A DNA stretch of 64,000 bases from contig NC_085125.1 in NCBI RefSeq assembly GCF_030269925.1, positions 1,084,501 to 1,148,500 on the forward strand. The letters run 5' to 3'. The notes beneath the pieces were generated by a model. It was not told the DNA's origin. It did no database searches and saw only the letters and a program-made list of their open reading frames with translations. Made by a program: the position numbers and the translations under genes. Below, piece by piece: positions 44,691 through 57,706 of this stretch. Position 1 is the stretch's first letter. Every line of letters begins with the position of its first letter. This DNA comes from Bombyx mori. Lineage: Eukaryota > Arthropoda > Insecta > Lepidoptera > Bombycidae.

Positions 44691-46053
44691 GCGGTTGAGC
44701 TGTAACCTCGTAACAAGTAACAACACAAAGATAATTTTTTACGCATTCAGAGACCTGTGCAACTTCAATGTTTGTAAGTACAATATATCTGAAACTTCAG
44801 TGTTATTATCCTTTGAGAATTATACATGGCGTTAAAATGTATTGCAACACACTGAACTAGTACACTAACGCGTGATTAAGATCCTATGCATTGCTTTAGA
44901 ACTTGACTAGTTTATTAGTTTGGCAGCGATTTCTGAATTAGCATTTAATCATTTAAGTTGCCGGTTCTCTAGTTCACTTTGTAAACTGGAGCCTCCTTGT
45001 GAACTTGAGGATGAATAGGGTTGTGCATTATACTGCAATTAAATTGGAAATTGGAAGCTTATTGGACAATACACGTACCTATGTCCAATATTTAGGTGTA
45101 GTCCATAATTTCAAAAACTTTTTTAAAATGTCCCCGGGTGAGAATCGTAATAAGTAATTCAATACATTGATCCCAAATAGACCTTCAGACGCGCGATTGT
45201 TTGGCGACAGAAAATAATATTATCAAGTCCTGCCTCTTCATAAAACAAACAAACATACGCCTAAGAATGAGAATGAAGAAATATTTCTTATTATATACCT
45301 AGAGGAAAGTTGAAAGGAGAAGTTGTATAAGAATGATGCGTAGGAGTCCCAGCATCTCTTACTAGTTTTATATGAATACTAAACATACATATTACTATAT
45401 AATATATTTTTCTCGCTTCGAAGTTTTTAAAATAAGTTACTACAATTCTATCAGTACTTGATGGCACAGATGAAATATCGGCTTTCTGAAATATTCGATA
45501 AGAAGCTAGTTTTGTTTCTCGAACGTTGCCTCTTTGTAAATGTACCTAACTAATTCCGGAAATATCCCGGTACTGATCTCCAATTTCGGGTGTTCTAGAT
45601 AATAATAATAATTCCGTTTCACATTATAGTAAATTTCGATTTGCGTATACCCTGCTCATTGGCTAGCCCTCATTGGATTATCTGTTATTATGCTGCCGGA
45701 TCCGATACAGAAATTGGATTAAATTTTTTATATTTAATATCCGGTCAATTATCGAATAAACTCGATTAAAATCTGGGTTCTTGTTGACGGATAATCGATT
45801 TGACGACTTGTTTATGTAGGCATTCAAAATTGCGAGACTTGCATTTGAATTTTTAATGTTTTTAGGTTTTCTATTGTATACGAGTGGGGATGGGTACACG
45901 ACCTAATGGTCCACTTGATGGTGTATTGTTGATAGTTGGTCATGAACTACAACTATTTCAGAGACCTAGTCAAGAAGTTACCTAAATTACGTAATACGTT
46001 TTCTTACAGCGAAGTCTGGCTACAATTTCTGCCCGGCATCAAAACAATATTTA
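44691..46053. other. Intergenic stretch
   Basis: AT-rich, with no gene or shared repeat recognised. Confidence 0.4.
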
Positions 46054-46280
46054 TTACTGGTAGTAGGACTTCTTGTGAGTCCGCACGGGTTGGTATCACT
46101 ACCCTACCTATTTCTGGCGGTAAGCAGTAGGTAATGCGTTTCGGTTTGAAGGGCGGGGCTGCTGTTGTACTATAGAACTTATATCTCAAGGCCCATTTAC
46201 GTTGTAGATGTTTATGGGCTCCAGTAAACGCTTAATACCAGATGGGCCGTGAGATCGTCCACCCATCTAAGCAACAAAAA
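46054..46280 (+). repeat. Bm1 SINE, 5'-truncated, small deletions
   Basis: From 'ttactggtagtaggac' to 'taagcaacaaaaacaaa'; part of 'tgagaccttag' and 'gtgggtggcgc' is lost. Confidence 0.85.
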
Positions 46281-46769
46281 CAAAATCAGCTTTTGGTTTG
46301 GGTGCACTTTTCAAATCTCGCATGTCTTTCTGGTAACAGAAGAAAATCCTTGGGGTAGTCAAAAATGAAACGATAAATTCTCCCCTAGATTGTCACCTTT
46401 CGAGTGTTTTCTAAAAAAATTCTATATAATAATTTATTTAGCTCAATTTGTACGTACGTAAAATGCTGTTATTTTAAGGCCAATGAATTTCTTGTGCCTG
46501 ATATTTCTGTTTCGAAACTAATCCCTATATTAAGGTACCCTGCGAGGCACCTGGTACTGCCGATAGCGCTACTGATTTACATAATAACCAACCTCACACG
46601 CAGATTAGCTTTGTGGTGGATAATTTGAAAATATCCGGGTAATTTGGAGATTTCGTTTAAAGATATCCGGCACAAGTACGAGTAGACGAGAGTGAGGCTT
46701 TGGGCTTAGTGACGTAACTGCAGAGGACTGGATTAACTTGAGATGATGGCGTGTGAGATAAGTTCTTTT

Positions 46770-46888
46770 TTTTAATTCCCGTGTAGGCAGACGAGCATAC
46801 AGCCCACCTGGTGGTGAGTGGTTACCATCACTCATAGACTTCAGTAATGCCAGGGGCAGAGCCAAACCGCTGCCTACCGTTGTTGTCG
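46770..46888 (-). repeat. Short retroposon, family S
   Basis: 'ttaattcccgtgtaggcaga' to 'cagagccaaaccgctgccta'. Confidence 0.7.
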
Positions 46889-47139
46889 GATTCACTCATG
46901 GTTAGCAATTACCAGTGCTAAGAGTTTACGTTTATGGTATTGCAACAACTACCTTTATTACCTACATATATTCCATATCCTCTTTCCTAAATTGCTCCTA
47001 AACGCAGCCCTAATTTTGTAAATAGCAATACCCGATTTAAATCTGCCTTAATATTTTATTGGAGTGTATATCCATACCATTTACCAACTTTGCTGGTGCC
47101 ACCATGGCCTTTCCAGCTCCAGTAAGATAGGTGGACGAC

Positions 47140-47275
47140 CTCAAGGATTCGGCTGAGAAGACTACAATCTGCCATGTAATTAACGAAGGCGTAGTAAAAA
47201 ATTTGAAGACAGGCACAGTCGCATCGATCGATACGAGTACACCATGCTTATTTTCCTTCAAGTCCACGATGACTT
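47140..47275 (-). repeat. Degraded Bm1 head
   Basis: The minus strand has 'catcgtggacttgaaggaaaa' and 'gtactcgtatcgatcgatgcg', a worn form of the Bm1 tRNA-like head. Weak. Confidence 0.4.
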
Positions 47276-47889
47276 CAGGTGAACTTATCAATGCATCGTG
47301 AATGTCAAAAGATGGTGAAAAACTTAGGTATGGCGGGTGCCCTAATTACATACGGTATTTCAGAAACCATCTAAAAACTATAAGTGCTTAGGAAGAAATT
47401 ACGAAAGGACTATTTTCTTTGTGCAGAATTTGAATGGCTGCAGATAATTGGAGTTGCAGAATGACACTCCGCAGTCGCTGCTGAGTTTGTCGTCAATATT
47501 ATAGGACAATAATTTCTGTAGGATTCTGTAGGGTTGGCAGGAGGGGTTGGGAGTGTCGTCGAGTGGCAGGAAAATAGTCCTTTTTTCATGTTCCATGTGT
47601 CATATATGTTTAACTAGCGACCCGCCCCCTGATCACGTAAAAATTTGCGACAGCCACAATTTTGCAGATGTTGTGCAGACGCGTCGCGACCGATCGCAAA
47701 ACGTCAAATTATTTCGTATCACGTACCGCGATTGTTCGCTTACCGCTTACTGCAGTTTTCTGTCATACAACTAGCGCCAGTCGCAATCGGGTAGCAATAA
47801 TTGGCACTAAAAAGCCACATTACTTTTTTTTTTGCTGAACAAACCGGCAAATGAATTTATAAAAGCGCGTTACATATAAACATTTCAAA

Positions 47890-49061
47890 ATGTTTAAGTG
47901 GAATTCACGTTTGAAACGCCAAGTGAGAGCTGCTTATTCTGTTCTTTTCATTGAAGCGTTACTAAAAATAAGTGATCTAATAATAATTTTTGCTTTATTC
48001 TGAATAATAGCTATAAAAATGTAATTGTGTCATGTCAAACACTGATAACATTTTTTTTTGTAATCGTTTGATAATTTGTAATCAGATAGTTGTTTACGTT
48101 ACGAACCTATTTTAAAAAAGAATGGATCAAAATTATAGCCTAATTTATTAATTTCATTATCAATTAAGTAAGTACATAAGCTCACAACGATTTATTGATA
48201 TCTGCCTGCGGGATTCTAACACTGGTTCAGTCGCATCTTTATTAGAAAGTCAGCCGTCTCTACTACACCGCTTAGGCCACGACGATTTCAAATTAAATAG
48301 TAAATTCTAGAATAAATGAGTTAGTTTTATGGTTTTATCAATAATAACGTGTAGGTACAACAGATCCATCTTACGCCGACATGAGGCCGACAACGCTAGA
48401 ACAACCAGTCGATGACATTCTAGGCGAGATGCTGCTATTCTTTATCAAGCAATAGATAGTGGATTTGTTTGACTTGGCAAGAGTAGGCTTTGATTTGAAT
48501 ACCAGAAATATAGTGTAGTCTTTCACAGCTTGAAGGAAAATAAAAGCTGTGCTGACTATTCAAAATAATGTTCACCCAAGGTCATGGGCAATATGACGTG
48601 AATAGGAAACTGCATGTCAGACATTAACTTAATGTTCTATATTATTTATAAACAAATGAATCTAATATTTTAAGACAATAAATAAATATTTATTTTTATA
48701 ATTAGCCCAGTTTTTCGTCGACGAAGCCATCTTAAGAGAAGCTTCATTGCAAATATCAGGCCGATATTTAGTAAGTTATTTTTATTCATTAACCAGGTAC
48801 TCTTTGCACTCACTCACTGCAGTAAGAATGTTAATCAATCATTATATTATCTAGACTATAGCGGATAACAAACAAGAGTAGACACATCGTGAGCTGTAGT
48901 TGTAGAAAGAGGAGAAAATGGAAACTAAGGCGAACCACTGGCTCATGCAGCTTTCATTTCAGCAGAGGCTGCTCGTACGCAAGCAGAGGCCGCGCATCTT
49001 CCAGCTGAGATATATAAAAAAATTCAAGGAATTGACCAATATCGGCAAAAACCTTGTTTAA
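47890..49061 (+). CDS. Possible small three-exon gene, product unknown
   Basis: Three short segments join in phase 0: 47890-47922 (ATG to CAA|GTGAGA), 48711-48770 (AGCCCAG acceptor, TTA|GTAAGT donor) and 48963-49061 (TTTCAG acceptor, ends GTT TAA). The joined product would be about 63 residues, strongly basic in its last third (RLLVRKQRPRIF, YIKKFKELT). I recognise no family. The 5' part is weakest. Another open stretch (from an ATG at 48381 to a TAG, 24 codons) lies between exons 1 and 2 and could belong to a different arrangement. Chance agreement of splice sites is quite possible. Confidence 0.25.
48205..48292 (-). repeat. Bm1-like tRNA head fragment
   Basis: The minus strand gives 'gtcgtggcctaagcggtgta' and a B-box-like 'gttagaatcccgcagg'. 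No body follows. Confidence 0.5.
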
Positions 49062-49271
49062 AATAATAAGTTCAATTTTGTTTTAATTTTAGCTGAGTCC
49101 GTAATAGTTTATATTACCATAAAAACGAAATAGCGCTTGTTACAATAGCCAAGCAAATCCAAATATATACGTTTTACTTTAGGCTGGTACTACAGTAAAT
49201 TTTATAACACTAATGAGTATATTTTACGCTAATAAAACTACTCTCAACTAAGCATTTCAAAATGACTATTT

Positions 49272-49516
49272 ATTTTTTTATTGCTAAGATGGGTGGACGA
49301 GCTTACAGCCCACCTGGTGTTAAGTGGTTACTGGAGCCCATAGCCATCTACAACGTAAATGCGCCACCCACCTTGAGATATAAGTTCTAAGGTCTCAGTA
49401 TAGTTACAACGGCTGCTCTACCCTTCAAAACGAAACGCATTACTGCTTCACGGTAGAAATAGGCGGAGTGGTGGTCCCTACTCGTGCGGACTCACAAGTG
49501 GTCCTACCACCAGTAG
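49272..49516 (-). repeat. Bm1 SINE, 5'-truncated
   Basis: Standard body from the T-rich end to 'cctaccaccagtag'. Confidence 0.88.
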
Positions 49517-49813
49517 AATACCAGTATTTAGCTTCATTGTATATTTTGTACTCACAGTATTTGGCATGTTCTGCTTCTAGTCTATAGGGTTATAGAGCTA
49601 TCACCTTGCTATCATCCTACTTACCTCGGCCCCAAGTTCAGTTATGTTTCTTTGAAGTTATCGGCAGTCAATATTATATTTCAATTGTGGCTTCAATTTC
49701 ATGCGGCAAGAAGTTGGACATGTATTACAAACAAACTACGATTTCCTCATTTAAGAATTATTATTCAAATAAAACAAAATTACACAAAAATAATAATTAC
49801 CAAACTTATCTAA

Positions 49814-50066
49814 CGGCCGTCTGGTGTAGTGGTAAGTGACACGGTCGCTACACAAGGGGGTCGCGGGTTCGAATCCCGCCCAGGGAAGATATTTGTATGA
49901 TAAATATAAATGTCTTTTCCAGGGTTATGGATGTATATTAAATATATGTATGTGTATAATAAAAATCTTACATTTATTTCCGTTATCTGGTACCTGTAAC
50001 ACAAGTTCTTTACGAACTTATCACAGGACCAGTTAAATATTTATATTTATATTATTATTATTATCA
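49814..50066 (+). repeat. tRNA-derived SINE, family T (copy 3)
   Basis: Head 'cggccgtctggtgtagtggt', then the common tail ending 'aggaccagttaaatattt'. About 250 bp. Confidence 0.8.
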
Positions 50067-50500
50067 CAATGAACAAAAATCAGTGGTGGTTGATCCACAT
50101 TTTGTCTAAATTATGAATTATGTTTTTCATTTTGTAAGTAATATTCATGTAAGTATCCAACAAAATCTAGAAGAATTATGAATTACTAGTCGATTTGTTA
50201 TTCATTCTATTCTATTATTTAAAACAGCAGTATATACAATAATATATATAACAACACAACATACAAACGGGGTTAACATAAAGATAAAATGATACAGAAC
50301 AAATTGAGCACGACAGATATAAAACAACCTCACAATTTTGCTTTCAAATAGTTATGAATCCATCCTTTACTATAAACAAAAAAATGTTAAGGAAATATGT
50401 ATATTTCCACTAATCACAATTAAAAAATTATAAGCAGAAATAATTAGGCTATTCTTGCCCTCTCAGTTCACATAATTAAGAACAGCAGTTTTAAAAATAT

Positions 50501-52215
50501 CTACATAAAATTACTAGAATATAGAGGTTGGACTAAATTTAATGTCTGTTCTCCACAATCCAATTGAACCACCCTTAAATGTTGACATGGTGCTAAGTGC
50601 TGTGTTTCCTCTTCTCTCCCAAAAAATACAATGTTATGAATTTGATAAGAAACATCAATTTCAGCATCTTCGTCAGAGAGTTGGGGCACTGGAAACCCAT
50701 GTGTGTTTGCCATGTTATGCAATACAAGCTAACAATTATGGTCTTGGCCATCATATAATGATCATAATGCAGTACTCTATGTACCAACAAGCATCTCCAA
50801 CTGGCTTTCAATACTCACAATGGTCAACAGTGTTCCTGGTATGACAATAAACATTACTGTAGTACTATATATTAACGGCCTTCCCAGTTTTAAATATACT
50901 TTTAGATTGAGTATTTTTGTAGTCAGGTTACTGAGACAGAGCTCATGATGTTTTACTTGCCTAAAAACCAAACTTTTTCACTATTATGGTGCAGGTCCTG
51001 CATAGGCATATTCAGTTGTGATAAGCCAGACAATTGTATCATGAAATGTTGCATCAATACTTAAAATGTTAAGATCACTATCACAGATCTGAAAAATGTA
51101 ATTCTTTAAATAAGTACTATCAAATGTTTGTTATTGTGAATGATAGGCTTCAGCAAAATACTTACTATTTGCACATTCTTGAAATGATAATGCTTGCGGT
51201 TCTAAAACCTTTCTTCATATACAGAAGATCTGATAAGTGCAAATGAGTGCCATCTATACACCCCAAAACCCCAGGAAAGCCAAATTTATTGTAAAACCTA
51301 TAATGAAAAGAAATTTATTTACTATTATATAATGTTTTCAATCACAAAATTATTATTGTTGAAATATCTATGTACTATAAAAATAAGACAAATTTTGAAT
51401 TAAAAAAAAAATTATGTAGGAAAGATTAATGGTGGCCTGAAGGCCTTTCCAGTTTCACCAGGAATTGACATTTCTCAGAACTCTGTTTAAAATATAGCTA
51501 TCTAAAGCTAAATATAGCTATAGTTATAAAGCTTCTAGAATATAACTGATATATATGATTGACTCGTGGAAATTGTAAAATCAGTGGAACTCTTGTGCTC
51601 TATACTATAAGATAATTATTTAACTTACCCATTTTTAATAACTTGTGACCCATTGTACTGTTTGCAGAAACTTTAAATGTTTCAATAAAACTGGAAGATT
51701 GTTTAATGCCATAGCCACTTCCCTAATGGCATTGGATTTACTACAGTTTAACTCAAAATGCAAAAAGCTCATTCCCACAGGTTTCTGGTATGAAATTTTG
51801 CAATGCTGTTAACACCTGTATAAACAAGTTATTTAAAACATTTAGTTAAGAATAAATCTGAAATCAAAAAAACAATGCTACTTTTGAAGACAAGATTTTG
51901 TGAATCTTTTATTTTCTTCATTATTTACACATATTAAAATGTTAAATTGAATATATATAAGTACCTTGCATTTTACTTTCTATTCTTGTTCGTCTTGATG
52001 ATCTAGGTTATTAACGGCTTTAATTCAGAGCACAATTGTAAATATTGATGTTTCGAAATTCTGTAATGTGTTCTGAACAAACTTTCCGATAGATTAAGGG
52101 GTCAGGCTTGATCACGAAGACAGCGTCGCAAACGCACTGATTCGTATGTATCCGACCTAAGTTCCTTAGACTCCAAAGCCCCATTTATTATTTGAGCTCT
52201 GTCCATAGTACATAC
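50501..52215 (-). pseudogene. HARBI1-like (PIF/Harbinger nuclease) decayed gene with introns
   Basis: Reading the minus strand gives HARBI1-family segments in order. Near 52050-52200 are LRDQA-x-PLNLSESLF and SKHQYLQLC. In 51629-51815 are VLTALQNF and, in a shifted frame, a SNAIREVAMAL-like stretch. In 51166-51297 is FPGVLGCIDGTH, with the first catalytic Asp. In 50501-51088 are ICDSDLNILSIDATF, VWFLG and finally LHNMANTHG-like text before VPQLSDEDAEID. Candidate splice sites remain: donor GTAAGTT at 51628, acceptor CATTATAG at 51298, donor GTAAGTATT at 51165 and acceptor TTTTTCAG at 51089. At least one stop (GCC TGA near 52110) and several frameshifts break the frame, so I call it a pseudogene. 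Autonomous Harbinger elements move by this DDE nuclease plus a MADF/Myb partner; I see no partner here. Confidence 0.78.
51425..51472 (-). mobile_element. Jockey-type 3' end scrap in the HARBI1-like locus
   Basis: 'ggtggcctgaaggcctttcc' matches the terminal region of the jockey-type element (around 56815) in reverse. It lies in the putative second intron of the pseudogene. Confidence 0.5.
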
Positions 52216-52689
52216 CTAGAAGAAATATTAATTTGTAAAAAATAAACTTTATAACCTCAACATTATTAATGTACTTAAATTGCCCAGCGTGGTATTTAAT
52301 GTTAATACTATGGAAAACACAAACACAAATAAAGATCTAAACCAATTACACTTACCTAAATCAAGTTAAAATAATTTAATTTCACAAATTTTACACTTGC
52401 AGATAGCAACAATTCAGCACCAGATACAAAAGGTGTCGCAAATTTGACAAACGAAATTGCTAAATATCTGCTGTTGTGTGGCAGACAAAAGCATCCGTAA
52501 TACCGACTTTAGGCCAGTTGTTGTTAGTTGTATGGAAAAGAATGCACTAAAGTTTCACAAATCGCTCTGCAGAGGCAGCACTAGTGATGGTCCGCGATCT
52601 GCTTTTTTGTTGTAAGTCCGTAATACGAAATGGACAGTTGACAGCAATATTTGCACAATATTTGTCTTCTGCTAATTGTCTGCGAAATA

Positions 52690-53307
52690 CGTGATACAGC
52701 TGCCGCCCTCGTTTCGATTCGGAAACTGTGATTTCTCTACTATTTAATGGATGTTATTAAACATATAATAAACCTTCCTCTTCAATCACTCTATCTAATA
52801 ATAAAAAAATCGGTTGTCTATAAAATCGGTTTACTGACGATAGTTGAACGTGTCCACGTCCTAAGAAAATACCGATGGAATGGTTTCATTTTTCAATTAT
52901 CGCAATTATCGTTGCTATAAACAATTGACACCACATTCACTTTTCACTGAACTTCATACTTGACGAAAACATGTAAATGTATTATTGTATAGCAGCTGTC
53001 CACGCGGATGCATCGCTCACTCAAGTAGGAGAGAGACAGATGTCGAACGCTGCCGAACGCGGAGGCCGATTGTGCCTCTTTGTCGCTCGTTCGCGCTCTC
53101 ACTTGCACTTCAAGCCTTAAATGGAACGCCTTAGAGCGAGGTAACGCCACATGAGTCATGTTTTTCGTGCGTGCAGCCGGCTCCATCGAAATATAAGACG
53201 TTGTCACGTCAAAAGCCGCATCAAAATCCGTTGCGTAGTTTTAAAGATTTAAGCACACATAGGGATATAGGGACAGAGAAAGAGACTTTGGTTTATACTA
53301 TGTAGTG
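52690..53307. repeat. Probable composite old repeat
   Basis: Begins near 'gccgccctcgtttcgattcg' (Helitron D-like) and ends 'gactttggtttatactatgtagtga'. The end motif is one I associate with widespread lepidopteran repeats, but no second copy in this window proves it. A minus-strand open frame at 52944-53207 has no recognised domain. Confidence 0.4.
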
Positions 53308-53619
53308 ATTATGCATGTCTTGTAGTGAACTGCGTATTATACGTAATCCTTGTAATTGTATTCCATGTCAAGGCTCATTGCAATTAGTCATCTAAATTTG
53401 AATACCGAATTCCCGTTGAATCTCTCGAACATAAAGCTATTCATAGTCCTCCATGCTGCACGATTATCCTGTTTGCATTACCGAATGCAATACTGCGAAA
53501 GCTCTCGGTTCTAATCAAGTGCTTAATTCGAGTTCTCGTTTCGTCGAGAGCAATGAGTATTCGTGTGTTACCGATTATACCGACTATATGTACCTTCGAG
53601 CCGTTTTGATTTTATGTAA

Positions 53620-54053
53620 TACTAGTGCTCCCGCAGTAGTCGAAATTCGACTATAATTAATTGAAATTTTATATTTAAACATTATTTTGGTTCTATTGTC
53701 ATAATAATATTATACTTCTTTATTATAATCACAGATTTTGCTAAAACTACAACTACTTTCATACACTATAGATAAATGATCTGAAAAACAAACAATATTG
53801 ATCTATTCTCAATTTGACAATAACAAAAGTTTGACAATTGACAATAAACAAATAGTATATAAATTATGTGATGTATGTTGTGTCAAATACATGGCAGAGT
53901 CTGTAATGTTTTGTTTATTGATTTAATGTATCTTTTATGCATTATTTAAAAATAAATATTAGTATTGTGCACTTCTTCTCTATATTCTCTATAAGTGTGG
54001 AAAATTTCATACTCCTCCGTTCGCGCAATTTTCGTAAAAAGGGATACAAAGTT
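53620..54053 (-). repeat. Repeat E, copy 2
   Basis: 'ctagtgctcccgcagtagtc' to 'aaaaagggatacaaagtt', about 430 bp. Closely similar to 4947-5347, with a longer middle. Confidence 0.62.
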
Positions 54054-55980
54054 TTTGCTTCACGTATTAATATATATAATATATTTGTTTTGTATAGAAA
54101 TTTTAAGGATTATCGAAACGAAAACTCAAAAGCATTCGGCAACGCCTTATGTTTGCTTACAGCATTGTTGATACAGGGAATTAACACGTTGAATTATTTT
54201 AGTCCCACCGGTGGGCCTCTCATATACCATTCCAGCCAAGTCAAAATCAAATTTATAAAATTCGATAATTTGCACAGAAGATAAAAATTAACGACGTTTA
54301 CCGCTTAATATACTGTAAAAGGCTATGTATAACCTTGGTGAAAACTACAAGTTTCTATTGGATTTCAAAACCACGCAGTACAGTTCGGCTAAAGGACCAC
54401 GCGGCGCATTTCCATACGCGTTATATTAAAATTTGATAGCTGCAATCTGTGGCTTGTAGGAAGCGTTTACGTTGGAACCCTCACGGGTGACTCTCATGGT
54501 CCGAACGGTTCAGTAAGATAAGGCTCACCGGTGAGCATTGTGGCCTGAATGAAAATACTCCATTTTTAATACGCCTTTATTAGCTTCAGACGTATGTGTG
54601 TTAGTACGTAACGGAATCTTTGAACTTGATTTTGACCCCCTTCAAAACGTTGGACTAACTCGAAATTTGGTATACTTATTAAGTACCGATGACAATACAA
54701 TATTTAAAAAAAATATTGAAAAAATTGAAATACAACTAAATAATGTAAAATAAATAATAATTTAAAAAAACTAGCAAAATCTTTAAAAAAATTATATAAA
54801 AGCGTATTTTGTTAGTTTTTTTTAACTATTATTTATTTTAATATGGCGTTCAACGCCTTAAGGACATTTTCATCATTAAATTAAGTGAAAACCATTTAAT
54901 TTTAAGTAAAAGAGTCTTTGATGAGCAATGATCAAAGAAAAAAATCAGTTATTCATCAGTTCATTGTGACATATCACCCCACAAACCAGGTAGTGGAAGC
55001 AGTAAATTTAATTTAAAGTTGTCTAATCCCCGAGAAGCCACGAATCGCTGCGATTCATTTCATAAGTAATAAACGTAGACGGTATCGCTTCACGGACGAT
55101 TACACGGGAGTTATCAGATAATCGCATTCATTTATAAACCGCTATCCGGTTGGTCGCTGCGAACGTTCCATGTAATTATGTTCTAATTCTGGTGTTTTTG
55201 ATATTGTCATTTTCGAAGTATAACTTATTTACTGTTATATATCTGTACTGAACCCTAAAATGCTGGAACCGCTGACTAGACGGTCCGAGGTAGAGACTTC
55301 AGAGGAGACCGGAGAATAGTCAGTAGAGAGTGCCTTAGAGTACGGGTGCGGCTGCCGGGATTGCGCTGAGAGTTATCATCTATATTGTGTAAATCAAATA
55401 AATAGTTCTTATCCTAAATGTTTCCTTTTTTAAAACGACTTCAGAGTAAATTCCCATAACAGTACGCTTGACTTGGGAAGTAAGTTCGTGAATGCGTAAC
55501 GAGACCGTTACGAAAAGTGTGATCGGGCGAGGCGAACGGAACTTGAGACGGAGATATGTCTTAGTGAAGATAGAAAGAGAGAGAGTTACGTTTCGTATGT
55601 TATTGAATGGGCAAGAGAGAGAGATGCGAGCACAAATTTTCTTTGTCTCTTTCTTTGATAGCCAGTTACATTAATTTATCAATCAAAGCCTTTAGTCGTC
55701 TTGGGTTGGTATTATAATGTCTTTCCAAACACAAATGGAGACAAAGAAAGTTTTTATTTAAGACGAACACAAAATATACAAAAAAGGAGAAAGTACACAA
55801 GAAATAGATAGTCCAAGCAACACAAGCAGGTACACGAAACAAAAAGCAAAAATTATAAAAGGCGTAGAACAGAAAAGATAATACGGGATGCGCGCTCGCA
55901 AGTCAGATTTCGACTGGTGGCGGTGGATCGGTAAAAATGCGACGACCGGTTCGTCTATGCACCGATGTACTCGCGAATTC
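54054..55980. other. Intergenic stretch
   Basis: No gene recognised. Contains 'caccggtgggcctctc' and 'ctcaccggtgagcattg' palindromic motifs near 54210 and 54525, and AT-rich low-complexity DNA at 54700-54850. Confidence 0.4.
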
Positions 55981-56862
55981 ACCCCCGATTACTCTCTTTA
56001 GACAACCCATACCCTGGGCCAGGAAGGTCAAGTACCTGGGCGTTACCCTGAATGCATCGATGACATTCCGCCCGCATATAAAATTAGTCCGTGACCGTGC
56101 CGCGTTTATTCTCGGTAGACTCTACCCCATGATCTGTAAGCGGAGTAAAATGTCCCTTCGGAACAAGGTGACACTTTACAAAACTTGCATAAGGCCCGTC
56201 ATGACTTACGCGAGTGTGGTGTTCGCTCACGCGGCCCGCACACACATAGACACCCTCCAATCCCTACAATCCCGCTTTTGCAGGTTAGCTGTCGGGGCTC
56301 CGTGGTTCGTGAGGAACGTTGACCTACACGACGACCTGGGCCTCGAATCAATTCGGAAATACATGAAGTCAGCGTCGGAACGATACTTCGATAAGGCTAT
56401 GCGTCATGATAATCGCCTTATCGTTGCCGCCGCTGACTACTCCCCGAATCCTGATCATGCAGGAGCCAGTCACCGTCGACGCCCTAGACACACGTCCTTA
56501 CGGATCCATCAGATCCAATAACCTTTGCATTAGATGCCTTCAGCTCTAACACTAGGGGCAGGCTTAGGGACCCCGGTAACCGTACTCGTCGAACTCGACA
56601 AAGAGGTCGACGTGCAACCTAACCCATGCATCAGCCCGCTGAGTTTCTCGCCGGATCTTCTCAGCGGGTCGCGATTCCGATCCGGTAGTAGATTCATTCG
56701 CGAAACAATTGCTCTTGAGTTGTTAGGTCTCCTTCGGAGGCGCTCGGGCAGTTGTTAGCAAATCCCACCCCTCTTGGCTGAGCCTTTGCTCGCCCACCTG
56801 TCCTGGTGAAACTGGAAAGGCCTTCGGGCCACCAGTAAAGTTTCAATCATAAAAAAAAAAAA
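55981..56862 (+). mobile_element. Jockey-type non-LTR retrotransposon, 5'-truncated with 3' UTR
   Basis: Open frame to the TAA at 56519 encodes the C-terminal part of a reverse-transcriptase polyprotein: PWARKVKYLGVTLNASMTF, LYKTCIRPVMTYASVVFAHAA, LQSRFCRLAVGAPWFVRN, IRKYMKSASERYFDKAMRH. The 3' UTR follows and ends 'aaagtttcaatcat' plus a long A-tail. About 178 codons remain of an ORF usually near 900, so it is inactive. It is the best source for naming the 3'-UTR copies elsewhere in the window. Confidence 0.88.
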
Positions 56863-57706
56863 AAAAAACTCGCGAAATATTATCGCCGCCGCTATACTGC
56901 AGTTATCGCCCGACTTTACTTGTGAATTTAATTTTGTTTAGTGTAAATAATGTTTTGTATGATTGTGTGATAAATAAATGTGTTGATATAAAATAAAGTA
57001 TGTATGTGTTGTTGTGTAATGTAATTATAATAAAATATTATAAAATAAATAAATACATGTGAGTCACCCACAAGCCCATAACGATCCTTCCTTTTACACA
57101 TATCTGTCAATAAAATGACACCATACACCCCACGCTTTTTTTCAATAAAAGCGTATTTTTTAGTTTTTAAGCTATTATTTATTTTTCATTTAACATTGAA
57201 TGTAGGTAGGCAAAATTATTGCAAAAAACACGTTTTTTTTATTGCCGTTGTAGCCCTGCCTACAATGGCTTTAAATAAACCAGAAGCATTGCGTTTTAAT
57301 CTTGTATACGTCTCATTAAAGCCTAGAAAATACAAAATTCAATTTGTTTAAGGGCCGACAGTTATCAGAATAATAAAAACTGACGATATCGTTACACGGG
57401 CGGTTCGTTGAATATTATCGGGTAATTCGAACGGTATCTAGCGCTAATAAATGATTATGTTGCCGCCTATATTTCTGTTTTAGTTCAGGTAATTTTAATG
57501 TTCCTCTCGTCATTAAGCATTTATTGTCGTAAATGAACCGACGACGCTACGACTCACTGCCAGTTAGAGATGAATGGAAAGCTTCGTAAAAAAATGTATT
57601 TACTGTAATTTACATAATTTAAATATAGTTATCGGACTTTGTCTATGGCGGCACGTCACATCTCTGGTAGAGACCCCGGTAACTTAGAGAAGCTGATGGT
57701 AGTACC
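56863..57706. other. Intergenic stretch
   Basis: AT-rich, no gene recognised. Confidence 0.4.

Noticed and set aside
55234..55460. Solo LTR (starts tgttat, ends ataaca, contains AATAAA)
   Set aside because: No 5-bp target duplication and no second copy or internal region was seen.
55937..56521. A 194-residue host gene
   Set aside because: The protein is the C-terminal part of a non-LTR retrotransposon reverse-transcriptase polyprotein, followed by that element's 3' UTR and A-tail.
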